The position numbers and the translations under genes are program-made. A stretch of 64,000 nt of DNA from an uncultured Algibacter sp. (GTDB lineage: Bacteria > Bacteroidota > Bacteroidia > Flavobacteriales > Flavobacteriaceae): the NCBI GenBank assembly GCA_947499935.1, contig CANMQH010000002.1:186001-250000 (forward strand). The letters are read 5' to 3'. Below are positions 7,284 to 15,904 of this stretch, piece after piece. The notes beneath the pieces are model-generated. The model worked only from the letters and a program-made list of their open reading frames with translations. It made no database searches and had not been told where the DNA came from. Within the stretch, counting starts at the first letter, position 1, and every line of letters starts with the position of its first letter.

Positions 7284-9189
7284 TAACCTCTTTTTTAACA
7301 GAATGAAAATTTACACCAGAAATGGTGAGATTGCTTATGATGAAATTTTTCATAAAGGAATTAATATTATAAGAGGTAATAATAGTAGTGGTAAATCTAC
7401 TATCACTCATTTTATGTTTTATGTATTAGGTGGAGCTTTTAATGATTGGGTAAAAGAAGCCAAAAAGTGCTCATACGTAATAGCAGAGATAGAGATAAAT
7501 AAAGCACCTCTAACCTTAAAAAGAGAAATCAACCTTAACAAATATGGAAAAGGAAACAAGACAGAAGGTTTATTCATTTTTTGGGGAACTTTAGAAGAAG
7601 CCGAAAAAGAAACCGAAGGTTGGCAAAAATTTAATTTTAATACAACCGATAATAAAAAAAGCTTTTCAAATGTATTATTTGAAAATCTCGACCTTCCTAT
7701 AGTAAAAGGTGATAATAATATAACATTTCATCAAATACTTAGGCTACTCTATTTAGACCAAGATTCACCCACAAATTCTTTATTCTATTATGAAGAATTT
7801 GATACCACATTGACCAGAGAAACAGTTGCTGATTTATTACTTGGAGTTTATAGACAAGAATTATACGATAAGAAACAAAGAAAAGTTGAAGCAGATAAAG
7901 AACTTGATGAAACCAAAAGGGAAATCAAAGTAATAAAACGTTTTATTCAAAATCCGTATGACCTTATACCAAGTAGCTTAAATCTTCGCATTACAGAGAA
8001 AGAAAAAGAAATCAATCAAATTGAAAGTAATATTATTGATTTAAAAAACCAAGAGAAAAAAGTTCGTTTCACTCAAAAAACACAACTTGACTTTGAAAAG
8101 CTTAATACAGAAGCAATTTTACAACGTCAAAAGGTAAAAAAACTTGAACAACAAATTAATAACTTCACATATGAAATTGAGGATACAGATTATTTTATTG
8201 AAGCACTAAAAAACAAACTAAAAGCTTTAAATAAATCTATTTTGACCCGAGATTTATTAGGTAATTTCCCTATACAAAATTGTCCAGAGTGTTTGTCACC
8301 TATAGAACCAATTGAAAATGAAAGTGTCTGTAAACTATGTAAAACTGATATTGACGATAGTTTTGGTATAACTCAAGCAAGAAAAATAGAACAAGAAATT
8401 GATTTTCAAATTAGAGAATCAAAAAACCTTATATCTATTAAGAAAAGACAACTACTAGAATTACAAGCCGAATTGGAATCGAATAAATTAGAATTATTTC
8501 ATATTCAACAAAAAGTAAACAGTAGTATTAATGATGTAAAGACAATAAGGCAAGAAAAGTTAGACCAATTATATGTAGACAAAGGATTTATTGAAGGAGA
8601 AATAATTCAATTGAGAACACTTTTTGAAAATGCAGAAATATATCAAAGCTTGATAACGCTTCAGTCAGATTTAGAACAAGAGATTGAAACTTTGGATTTT
8701 TCAATTAAAAAAATTACCACCGAACAAGAGAAACTCAAAATAGATATCAAAAATATAATTGAAAAAGAAGGTATATACCTTTTAAACAATGATCTTAAAA
8801 GACAAGAGGACTTCTTTCAAGCAAAAGAATTCCATATTGATTTTAGAAATAACATGGCATACATATCTGACAAAGACGCCAAGTATTCAGCCAGTTCAAG
8901 TTTTTATCTGAAAATTTCTGCAAGATTTTCTATTTTCCTTGCCTCACTTGGTATTAAAAGAATGCGATACCCAAGGTTTATTTTCTGTGATAATATGGAG
9001 GATAAAGGGATTGAGAAAATAAGAGCTGAAAATTTTCAAAAAATACTCGTAGAAGAAGCTGAAAAATTTAATTCAGAAGATTATCAGATGATTTACACAA
9101 CATCATTTATTCCAACAGAATTAAATGTTGACAAATACACTGTGGGAGAATTCTATACCGAAAAAAATGCAAGTTTAAAAAATGTATAA
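7273..9189 (+). CDS. Rad50/SMC-like ABC ATPase, DUF3732 type (ABC-3C system)
   Basis: 638 residues. Walker A GNNSSGKST is near residue 37, a long coiled coil spans about 200-520, and a zinc-hook-like segment with two Cys pairs (CPEC and CKLC) lies in the middle near 335-360. The C-terminal half restores the ABC head, with an F-I-F-C-D-N-M-E-D Walker-B-like strand near 572-580. This is the organisation of DUF3732 ATPases, the motor of ABC three-component conflict systems. The small N-terminal membrane protein and middle component are encoded just upstream with overlapping ends. It is predicted to act in defence against mobile DNA; the trigger and target are unknown. Confidence 0.75.
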   Translation: MMHNNLFFNRMKIYTRNGEIAYDEIFHKGINIIRGNNSSGKSTITHFMFYVLGGAFNDWVKEAKKCSYVIAEIEINKAPLTLKREINLNKYGKGNKTEGLFIFWGTLEEAEKETEGWQKFNFNTTDNKKSFSNVLFENLDLPIVKGDNNITFHQILRLLYLDQDSPTNSLFYYEEFDTTLTRETVADLLLGVYRQELYDKKQRKVEADKELDETKREIKVIKRFIQNPYDLIPSSLNLRITEKEKEINQIESNIIDLKNQEKKVRFTQKTQLDFEKLNTEAILQRQKVKKLEQQINNFTYEIEDTDYFIEALKNKLKALNKSILTRDLLGNFPIQNCPECLSPIEPIENESVCKLCKTDIDDSFGITQARKIEQEIDFQIRESKNLISIKKRQLLELQAELESNKLELFHIQQKVNSSINDVKTIRQEKLDQLYVDKGFIEGEIIQLRTLFENAEIYQSLITLQSDLEQEIETLDFSIKKITTEQEKLKIDIKNIIEKEGIYLLNNDLKRQEDFFQAKEFHIDFRNNMAYISDKDAKYSASSSFYLKISARFSIFLASLGIKRMRYPRFIFCDNMEDKGIEKIRAENFQKILVEEAEKFNSEDYQMIYTTSFIPTELNVDKYTVGEFYTEKNASLKNV

Positions 9190-9516
9190 AGCCTATTTTG
9201 AAAACAGGATTAAACTATAAATAATTTAACCCTGAGTTTTTCAACTTACAAAGATTTTAGGATAGTGTCTATTTCTAAGACAGTAAATGTTGTATCCCTC
9301 CTCCATAACTTAAACAAACCAAATGATTCTAAACCTCTTTTAAGAGCTTCTTCTTTATTGATTATATTTTTAAATCCGAAAAATACCAGTCTAAAAAGAT
9401 ATCAATTTTGAGGGAATGTTTTCTATAACAACATTCTTCTTCATTTTATTACTACAATAAAGCGAGCAACTTATTATACCTAAAACTATTTCATTAAATT
9501 TCAATAATTGCTAATT
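9190..9516. other. gap between convergent genes with a possible gene remnant
   Basis: 327 bases between two convergent genes with no intact gene. On the minus strand, 9222-9390 can be read for about 47 codons as a small helical peptide before hitting stops; further upstream the frame breaks repeatedly. This looks like a decayed gene, but I recognise no family. Transcripts from both sides should terminate here, although no strong hairpin is evident. Confidence 0.35.
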
Positions 9517-11718
9517 TCATTCAGGTAACACTTCTTGATTATTTTCTGCTTCCCTTATACTTTTCAAGTGCCAGTAACAAAATTGCTTAGCATTATCAAG
9601 TTCACTATTTGCATGAGACCTATTCCAATTCATTGAATCTCCAATAGCCTTTTCCAATCCCGCGATTTCACTTAATTCATTTATTTCAGGAAAGTAGATT
9701 TCAATCTTCTCATAAATCATAGAAATATCCAATCTTAAAATGTCTTTGAATAATTTATAGGCACTTTCATCAAAAACACCCCAAAACAAATCATTCCAAA
9801 AAGCAACAGGAGCTCTTAAAATAGCTATTAGTTCTTCTTTTACGCTCATTTGCCTATAAATATACTGTTGAAATTCTACTGGGTTTTCTCTATTCCATAA
9901 TTTCATAATCCCAACCACCAAGTACTTATTATGGTAAAAGGGAATAATCTCGTTTGCTTTTTTTACTTTTTCTAAGAAGATAGTCTCTAATTCAGCTGAA
10001 TATTCAATTTCATTACCATATAGGAAAGCATCCATGAAAAGTCCTGCTTCTGTACATTCAACCTTTGTACAAATTTCAATGCATAAGTCTTTAGAATCAT
10101 TGTTCTTTTTAAGCACACGAGCCATACTATATAAAATTTCAATAAAACTATCTTTTAAATAACCTCCTTCTTTAAGTGATTTAATTTCATCAAGAAAAAA
10201 ACGCGTCATTAATTCTAATTTAGGAAACTCTTCATCCAATAATGTAAGTTCTTGGTCTATTTTAAATACAATTTTACGCTCTTCACAGTTGGAAAGCATT
10301 TTTATGAAAATTTTAATTGCTCCTTCAAAATCGTTCTTATAAACTAAGTTCTTAAAAACTGTAAATTGAACCTCCGAAACTTTATTGACTGTATGATAAG
10401 AAAAATATTTATCAAAGTGATTTATATGGCATATGCGTAATCCTTTATCTATTTCATCATCAGTTTTTCTTGAACTTAATGACGATATTATGGATAGTCC
10501 AGATTTTACTGGAAATAGAGAATTGATGATATTAAAAGCTTTTGGATGCTTTTCCTTTAATTCCTTTCGTATACCACTTTCACTGGTATCTGTATTAGTC
10601 CTATCGAAAGAATAATTATTAAATGTAATTCTATTAGTAAACATTGAGTTAGACTGGCTTTCAGAGACAGATTTTTTTATACTCTTATATACTTTATTAT
10701 ACTTAATTTTCAAATATTCTATCCAAAAAAGGTCATGCAAATTAACTTCTTCCCCAATGGCATAAAAAGATATTGAAAATGAATTAATAATACGGATTAC
10801 TTCTCTCGGAGAACTAAAAAGACTTGGGTCAATACTATCATATAGTTCTTTTTTATCCTCTTCCAAAACAAAACCTTGTTCCAAAATCGGTTTAAGTTTA
10901 ACCTTTACAAAATTATCTAAATCATCTTTTTCTATAAGAGGGAGTTCTAAAGGAATATTTATTATTTTCTCCAAATATTCTAGTCCTGCTTTGCTATCTT
11001 CTCCATATCTACTGTTAATGGCTTCTGCTACATATTCCTGATCCATGCATACTATAAATACTAAATTTTTAAAATCTGCATTTATCTTTATAAGTTTAAA
11101 AAGCGTATAAATTTCATCTTTGTCCAAACGATCTACATCATCTACAAAAATGATAATTTTTTTCTTTGACTTCTCAAGAGCATCATTTATTTCCTTTTTC
11201 ATTTCGTCTAAACTCTTCTCTTCTCCCTCTAGGCCTTCACCAATTCTTTTAAGTATTTCATAAGGTTCTACCGTAACACCTGCGTTAAATACTTTTGGAA
11301 TTCCTCCCGAAGCCGATAACTTAACTGATTTTAAATAACTACTATATTTTTTTATAAAGGCACCAGCTTTTTTTAAGTTATCATTTTTAGAATAAGTTAC
11401 TTTTCTACTTAAAGTATCAAAAAAGTCAAATAGCATTTCTTCCTTAGTTTGATATATCCAAGGGTTATAATGGAATTTAATATAAGCACTATTAACGTCC
11501 TGTTTTCTAAATAACTCAATATGGCGTTCTATAAAATTAAGTAAGGTTGTTTTTCCTGTTCCCCATTTACCATAAATACCTATTGTTAGAGGCATTGGAT
11601 TTAACTCATATTTCTGAATAACCTTTTGAATCTTTTCTGCAAATGGGTAGTAGTTTAAAAGGTCGTTGTCTTGAAATTTTACAGGAACATCATTAGTGAT
11701 AATTGATTTGTCATCCAT
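9517..11718 (-). CDS. KAP family P-loop NTPase
   Basis: 733 residues. Walker A is GKWGTGKTT near residue 50, and Walker B is IIIFVDDVDRLDKDE near 190. The D-D-V-D-R-L signature and the long insert between the two motifs are typical of KAP NTPases (named for Kidins220/ARMS and PifA). No clear transmembrane pair is visible in the insert, unlike many KAP proteins. The C-terminal 400 residues are helical and unassigned. KAP proteins such as PifA can exclude phages; here the gene stands alone, opposite in strand to all neighbours, beside an ABC-3C system. A defence role is inferred. Confidence 0.85.
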   Translation of the reverse strand: MDDKSIITNDVPVKFQDNDLLNYYPFAEKIQKVIQKYELNPMPLTIGIYGKWGTGKTTLLNFIERHIELFRKQDVNSAYIKFHYNPWIYQTKEEMLFDFFDTLSRKVTYSKNDNLKKAGAFIKKYSSYLKSVKLSASGGIPKVFNAGVTVEPYEILKRIGEGLEGEEKSLDEMKKEINDALEKSKKKIIIFVDDVDRLDKDEIYTLFKLIKINADFKNLVFIVCMDQEYVAEAINSRYGEDSKAGLEYLEKIINIPLELPLIEKDDLDNFVKVKLKPILEQGFVLEEDKKELYDSIDPSLFSSPREVIRIINSFSISFYAIGEEVNLHDLFWIEYLKIKYNKVYKSIKKSVSESQSNSMFTNRITFNNYSFDRTNTDTSESGIRKELKEKHPKAFNIINSLFPVKSGLSIISSLSSRKTDDEIDKGLRICHINHFDKYFSYHTVNKVSEVQFTVFKNLVYKNDFEGAIKIFIKMLSNCEERKIVFKIDQELTLLDEEFPKLELMTRFFLDEIKSLKEGGYLKDSFIEILYSMARVLKKNNDSKDLCIEICTKVECTEAGLFMDAFLYGNEIEYSAELETIFLEKVKKANEIIPFYHNKYLVVGIMKLWNRENPVEFQQYIYRQMSVKEELIAILRAPVAFWNDLFWGVFDESAYKLFKDILRLDISMIYEKIEIYFPEINELSEIAGLEKAIGDSMNWNRSHANSELDNAKQFCYWHLKSIREAENNQEVLPE

Positions 11719-11899
11719 AAGAATTGATTGTTATATAATGGCTTAGTGTTTTTCAAAATACGTCAAAATTTGACAATTAAAAAGGTTAATGTCCCAAACT
11801 CCCAATCCAAACAGCGGAAAATCAACAGTACGATCTCAACTTCGCAATCAATAAAGGTTTAGAGACCTCGCCAAAATTCAAACAATTAAAAAATATAGA

Positions 11900-12070
11900 A
11901 TGGCACAAGAAAATGATATTGCCTGGACACCGATTCTCTACTGTGTAGGAGCAGGTGTTGCAGGACTTGCTTTAGGAACTTTTTTGGTAGCTCCAATGGT
12001 TCAAAAAATGAAAGCAAAGAAAATAGCCGAACAAAAAAAGAAGGCTATTTCAACCCCAACCAAAAAGTAG
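11900..12070 (+). CDS. small single-pass membrane protein
   Basis: A 56-residue gene starting at ATG 11900. It has one hydrophobic segment (about residues 11-32, Gly/Ala/Leu-rich) followed by a Lys-rich tail. It resumes the plus-strand virus-like operon right after the cargo block, 68 nt before the presumed structural gene at 12139. Its layout, a short N-terminus, one helix and a basic tail, matches several other small proteins of this element. A minor virion membrane protein is a plausible but unproven role. Confidence 0.6.
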   Translation: MAQENDIAWTPILYCVGAGVAGLALGTFLVAPMVQKMKAKKIAEQKKKAISTPTKK

Positions 12071-12138
12071 TGTTTAGAGACGCTATTCGGTTTTAAAATT
12101 TAGTGCAACCCTTATTTAATAAGGTAAAAACAAAACTT

Positions 12139-13014
12139 ATGACAGATTATAACGACGAGCTGATGCGCTACGAAGAAGACGCAGAAGACCAATACGACGA
12201 CTTCGATGGTTACGATGATGAAGATGATTTCGACACTGGCTTTGAAGGTCAAGAAGATGATTATGATGATTACGAAGACGACTATGACGACTACGATGAT
12301 TATGATGACGAGGGAGAATACGATGATGACGCTTATGATGACTATACAAAATCTTCTATAGGAAAAATTGATCCTAACGATAGAACACTAACCGTAGTGG
12401 TTACCAACAGGTCTGGCGCATCCGCAGAAGCCATCATCTTTGGTGGTAATGCCGAATCGGCTCAGCCCAACGGTGTAGTGGTAGACATTGAAGAATCGAG
12501 CCACAAGGAAGTTCGTGAGGAGAGTAAAGCTAACCCGTTTAAGATTGCGGGTATGAAATACTCGGTAAGCAATCCTTTGCAATTTGACAACGTATTACGC
12601 GTAGAGCGTAGAACAGCATCGGGTTCTAAGACCACTCGTGTATACCAACCACGTAATGCTACTTCGCCTCAAAACTTTACCCAATCCCTTATCGATGATG
12701 ATAACTTTGAGATGGATGTCACTGGACAGGATTCCTTACGTGTTGTGGTAGAAGATGGCGTTACTGCCGTATTCACCTTTACCATTAAAGCACGTGCCAA
12801 TCTTGGCAACTTGCTTAAAGGTCATAATGTAGCGGAACTTTCCAGAGCACCAAGAACCACAGGGCTACCTCAATTGGATTTGGCTAGACGAAAACGGCCT
12901 ACCGCTTTAGGTTTACGTCCTAAACGCAGAAGACGTAGACGCCCCGTGAGACGAAGAGTTGTTCGACGCCCTATCCGCAGACGTACTTCTCGCCTTAGAA
13001 GACGAAGACGCTAA
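12139..13014 (+). CDS. putative virion structural protein: acidic N-term, beta domain, Arg-rich C-term
   Basis: 291 residues from ATG 12139 (an upstream GTG at 12103 is in frame). Residues 1-70 are extremely rich in Asp, Tyr and Glu with DDYDDY repeats. Residues 80-230 form a beta-rich domain with VTNRSGASAEAIIFGGN near the start and NATSPQNF near its end. The last 50 residues are a poly-Arg tail (RRRRRR, RRPIRRR). The beta domain is shared with the 600-residue propeller protein at 15897. An Arg-rich tail could bind nucleic acid, so a capsid or core protein is plausible. Codon use stays even across the acidic tract, and no frameshift is seen. Confidence 0.6.
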   Translation: MTDYNDELMRYEEDAEDQYDDFDGYDDEDDFDTGFEGQEDDYDDYEDDYDDYDDYDDEGEYDDDAYDDYTKSSIGKIDPNDRTLTVVVTNRSGASAEAIIFGGNAESAQPNGVVVDIEESSHKEVREESKANPFKIAGMKYSVSNPLQFDNVLRVERRTASGSKTTRVYQPRNATSPQNFTQSLIDDDNFEMDVTGQDSLRVVVEDGVTAVFTFTIKARANLGNLLKGHNVAELSRAPRTTGLPQLDLARRKRPTALGLRPKRRRRRRPVRRRVVRRPIRRRTSRLRRRRR

Positions 13015-13099
13015 TCAAAACGCTCAATTATCAACTTTAAACAGCCAGAGTTAAGGACATCCCCAACCCTTGCTTTGGCTGTTTTATTTTCAATACGAT

Positions 13100-13729
13100 A
13101 TGAAACAAGCATACTATTTGGCTCAAAATAAGATTGATTATATCGTTTTTCATAACACCAAAAAGGTTTCTGAATTACTATACAATCAAGGCTTTGAACC
13201 GCCCAAAGACCCCGTTGAGTTGGTGGAAGCCATCAAAGAACTCACTCGCAAAAAAGGTAGAAAGTTCCTTGAAGAATTAGTGCAATTACATCCCGACAAA
13301 AACGCCATTCTATCTCTAAACACCTCTAAGAAAACCTCTAATTGTGGAGCGTGCAAAAAAGATAACTATGACGACAAGGGAAACTATTGTGCCAATTGTG
13401 GGCATTCCAATTATATGGGTTCTGGAGATGAAGATAGTTTCTTGGGACAATTTGATAGTTATAAGGATACAGAGCTTGAAAAGTATTATCGGGGTATCGT
13501 TCGCAAATCTAATGAAGCACCAGAGAATAAAAATTTAGCTCAGGAAGTTCAAATGATTTGGAATGAAATCCGTCAGCGAAAAGCAAAACAAAAAAGTACC
13601 GAACAAACCTCCCAACATGCAAAAGACAGAGGAATTACTAAAGACGACCTACTTCTTTTTGGAGTAGTCTTCTTTGCTGGGGCTTTAGTAGGACATGGAC
13701 TAAAATTTAATTTCAACAATGGCAAATAA
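13100..13729 (+). CDS. zinc-ribbon membrane protein of the virus-like element
   Basis: 209 residues from ATG 13100. The N-terminal domain (about 1-75) is helical and resembles that of the next protein. A zinc ribbon with two Cys pairs (CGAC and CANC) sits near 82-104. A charged helical region follows, and the C-terminus has one membrane helix around 182-202. The stop overlaps the next start by 11 nt. It has no match I can name. The paralogous N-terminal domain suggests that this and its neighbour assemble in the same structure, anchored in a membrane. Confidence 0.6.
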   Translation: MKQAYYLAQNKIDYIVFHNTKKVSELLYNQGFEPPKDPVELVEAIKELTRKKGRKFLEELVQLHPDKNAILSLNTSKKTSNCGACKKDNYDDKGNYCANCGHSNYMGSGDEDSFLGQFDSYKDTELEKYYRGIVRKSNEAPENKNLAQEVQMIWNEIRQRKAKQKSTEQTSQHAKDRGITKDDLLLFGVVFFAGALVGHGLKFNFNNGK

Positions 13730-14372
13730 AACAATGCAACTCAAATACAATCAGGTCATCGATAATATCGCATACCTCATTGTCAATTACCCAGAAGCCT
13801 TAAAAAAGTTACTCTCCGATTATGGAATTGCCTTTAAAGGCAAACCCTCACCTAATGATTTAAGTGATGTTATCATCGAAAAGCTAGAAAATGGAGACAC
13901 TAAATTTCAAAATGCGTTAGAGAGCCTCATTCTACGCTTAAGCGCTAATGAAGAAGACCAGTTTTTAGGTGGTCTTATAAAAGGTGCTGTTGGAGTCGTT
14001 GGAGGAATCATCAAAAGAAAAAAAGCCAAACGAAGAGCTAGACGGGCTGCTGCTGCCTCGGCAAGAGAAGACCGCGCCTATGCTAGTTCTCAAGCAGCTG
14101 CTGCCAAACGTGATTTAGAAATGCGTATGCAACGACTTCGCGAACAACAACGCCAACGGGAAGAGCAAGCGCGCATTAGACGTGAACAAGAAGAACGTAG
14201 AAGACAAGAAGAGGCTCGCAAGCGAGAGGCTGATGCTAAAAAGAAAACTAACATGATGCTTATGGTAGGTGGCGGTATTGCTATTCTTGGCATTGGTGCA
14301 GTAGTGCTTATGAAATCCAATCGACCTATGATGCCTTACCCACAAATGCGCCCACCAACCATGCCAATGTAA
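13719..14372 (+). CDS. membrane-anchored coiled-coil protein
   Basis: 217 residues. Residues 1-80 resemble the N-terminal domain of the preceding protein: similar spacing of a G-x-x-x-x-x-x-P turn, an L-x-x-x-I helix and a final K-F-x-x-x-L helix. A short glycine-rich hydrophobic patch follows near 92-100, then about 75 residues of Arg/Glu/Gln-rich coiled coil, and one membrane helix at about 180-200 with a Met/Pro-rich tail. It is probably a structural protein. The low-complexity coil is rich in RREQEE-like units but in frame throughout. Confidence 0.6.
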   Translation: MANKTMQLKYNQVIDNIAYLIVNYPEALKKLLSDYGIAFKGKPSPNDLSDVIIEKLENGDTKFQNALESLILRLSANEEDQFLGGLIKGAVGVVGGIIKRKKAKRRARRAAAASAREDRAYASSQAAAAKRDLEMRMQRLREQQRQREEQARIRREQEERRRQEEARKREADAKKKTNMMLMVGGGIAILGIGAVVLMKSNRPMMPYPQMRPPTMPM

Positions 14373-14390
14373 ACGTAAAACTTAAACACA

Positions 14391-14618
14391 ATGGATGTAT
14401 TAGCAAAGAGTACCGAACAAGATTTTACACAAGCAGGCACATTGCCCACGGGGTTTTTAGCAGGGTCTATAAAAAATATAGGCACTACAGAAGCCATAGT
14501 TAACGGTGTGCCTTTAGGTCCTGGAGAAGCTAAAGGCTATCCTTTTGTTGGCAAGGGCTATGAAGCTATTGACTTCGACCCAGTACAAAGTACGCTTCGG
14601 GTATTACAAATAAGTTAA
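14391..14618 (+). CDS. small beta-rich protein, possible vertex or cement protein
   Basis: 75 residues, with no signal or membrane segment. The pattern of N-I-G-x-x-E-A-I-V-N-G, P-L-G-P-G-E and a final L-R-V-L-Q-I strand is typical of small single-domain beta proteins found among phage minor structural proteins. It is one of the few soluble products in this operon. The role is inferred from fold style only. It lies 18 nt after the coiled-coil gene and 9 nt before the next. Confidence 0.5.
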   Translation: MDVLAKSTEQDFTQAGTLPTGFLAGSIKNIGTTEAIVNGVPLGPGEAKGYPFVGKGYEAIDFDPVQSTLRVLQIS

Positions 14619-14627
14619 ATAAAAAAT

Positions 14628-15131
14628 ATGGTTGCAGGAGAAACAGAAGCAATACTCGCAGAACAAATAGGAAATGATAATTATGATGACTTCCTATTTG
14701 GAAAAAGAGCACGAGCAAGAAGAGCAAAAAGAAGAAGTCGACTTTCTGTAGTTCAAAGAAAAGAAGAAAGAAAGCAAAGGCGATTTGCACGTAAAACCAG
14801 AAGAGTTGAACGTAGAACAGAAAGACAAAATAGCCCTACACGAATCATGCGAAAAGAAAGAAGAAGTGCTTTTTTTAAAGATTTAGGTACTGCCTACAGG
14901 AATGCTGGGCGAGCTACTGGGATTGGTGCGCAGATAGATGCTCTAACCCCACAATTGGAACCCAACTTTTCAGGAGGGTCCAATACACTCGCTTCAGATT
15001 ATACGCTATCTGTAGGTGGAGAACAATCTCCTAAAGAAAAATCAGGCATTCCAAAAGTAGCATTAATTGTTGGAGGGGTAGTAGTATTAGGAATTATAGG
15101 AGTGGTAGCCATGAAACCACGAAACCAGTAA
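14628..15131 (+). CDS. Arg-rich protein with C-terminal membrane helix
   Basis: 167 residues. Residues 25-85 are highly basic (clusters such as RRAKRRSR and RRFARKTRR), followed by a Gly/Ser linker and a C-terminal hydrophobic helix at about 143-162. The basic region may bind DNA and the helix may lie in a membrane, which would suit a protein linking a genome to an internal membrane; this is inference. No family is recognised. Confidence 0.55.
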   Translation: MVAGETEAILAEQIGNDNYDDFLFGKRARARRAKRRSRLSVVQRKEERKQRRFARKTRRVERRTERQNSPTRIMRKERRSAFFKDLGTAYRNAGRATGIGAQIDALTPQLEPNFSGGSNTLASDYTLSVGGEQSPKEKSGIPKVALIVGGVVVLGIIGVVAMKPRNQ

Positions 15132-15145
15132 ACTCTTTTCTGTAC

Positions 15146-15904
15146 ATGATTCTTCCTATCCCTTCAAATAAACAGCGCTTTATAATCAAACTTGCGGTAG
15201 AAGCTTTATTGCCTTTTGAATTGGGCATTCGAGTGTATGACCCTCGTTATAAGAATACTTTTTATTTCAAGCGAAAGGCACGATTTCATAAGGCAAAAAT
15301 AAAACGTGAGTTCCGCATTGCTTTGCCTGTATCTCCTGAGGTATTAGAACTGGATATTTTTGATAAAAATGCCCCTGATGATTATGCCTTTAAAGTTCTT
15401 GATTTTCAAATTGAAAAAATGGAAAACCAACAAGTATGGGCTACCGAAGAACAACATCGTTTTATGGAGTTTGCTATCAGTTTTGCCCAAAAAGCAGGTT
15501 ATGTCCCAGCTGGTTTTTTTGAGAGTCCCAATCACGAATTTCTATTTCAATACGTGAACAGAATTACCGATGCCTTTGGAAACGAACTTATCACTCCCGC
15601 ACGTACACACCGAAAAATGCCTCGTGTGCAGATTTCACAACGTTTATTTCAAGGCTATACCGTTCCCATACGAGTTGCCATATTAGCCCATGAAGGTTGT
15701 CATTGGTTTCTAAATACCCGAAGCCAAAAGACTGCGGATTTATGTGGTATCAAACAATATTTAGATTATGGTTTCCCAACTATTGAAGCGGTATATGCCG
15801 TAACTAAAGTCTTTGGAAAAAATCCTGAAATGGTAGGTGCATCCCAAGTACAACGTACCAAAGATGTTGTTGCCTTTATAGAAAATTACAAATTGAATGC
15901 ATAA
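15146..15904 (+). CDS. putative zinc metallopeptidase with HExxH motif
   Basis: 252 residues. The motif HEGCH (H-E-x-x-H) sits near residue 180 in an otherwise helical segment (ILAHEGCHWFLN), followed 15 residues later by TADLCG, where an Asp could serve as third ligand as in E/D-A-D-type peptidases. The first 120 residues are beta-rich. There is no signal peptide. A virion-associated or maturation protease is possible, but the family is not recognised. The stop overlaps the start of the propeller gene by 8 nt. Confidence 0.55.
   Translation: MILPIPSNKQRFIIKLAVEALLPFELGIRVYDPRYKNTFYFKRKARFHKAKIKREFRIALPVSPEVLELDIFDKNAPDDYAFKVLDFQIEKMENQQVWATEEQHRFMEFAISFAQKAGYVPAGFFESPNHEFLFQYVNRITDAFGNELITPARTHRKMPRVQISQRLFQGYTVPIRVAILAHEGCHWFLNTRSQKTADLCGIKQYLDYGFPTIEAVYAVTKVFGKNPEMVGASQVQRTKDVVAFIENYKLNA

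Noticed and set aside
12137-12349. His/Arg-rich minus-strand frame
   Set aside because: It is the shadow of the Asp/Tyr repeat tract of the gene at 12139.
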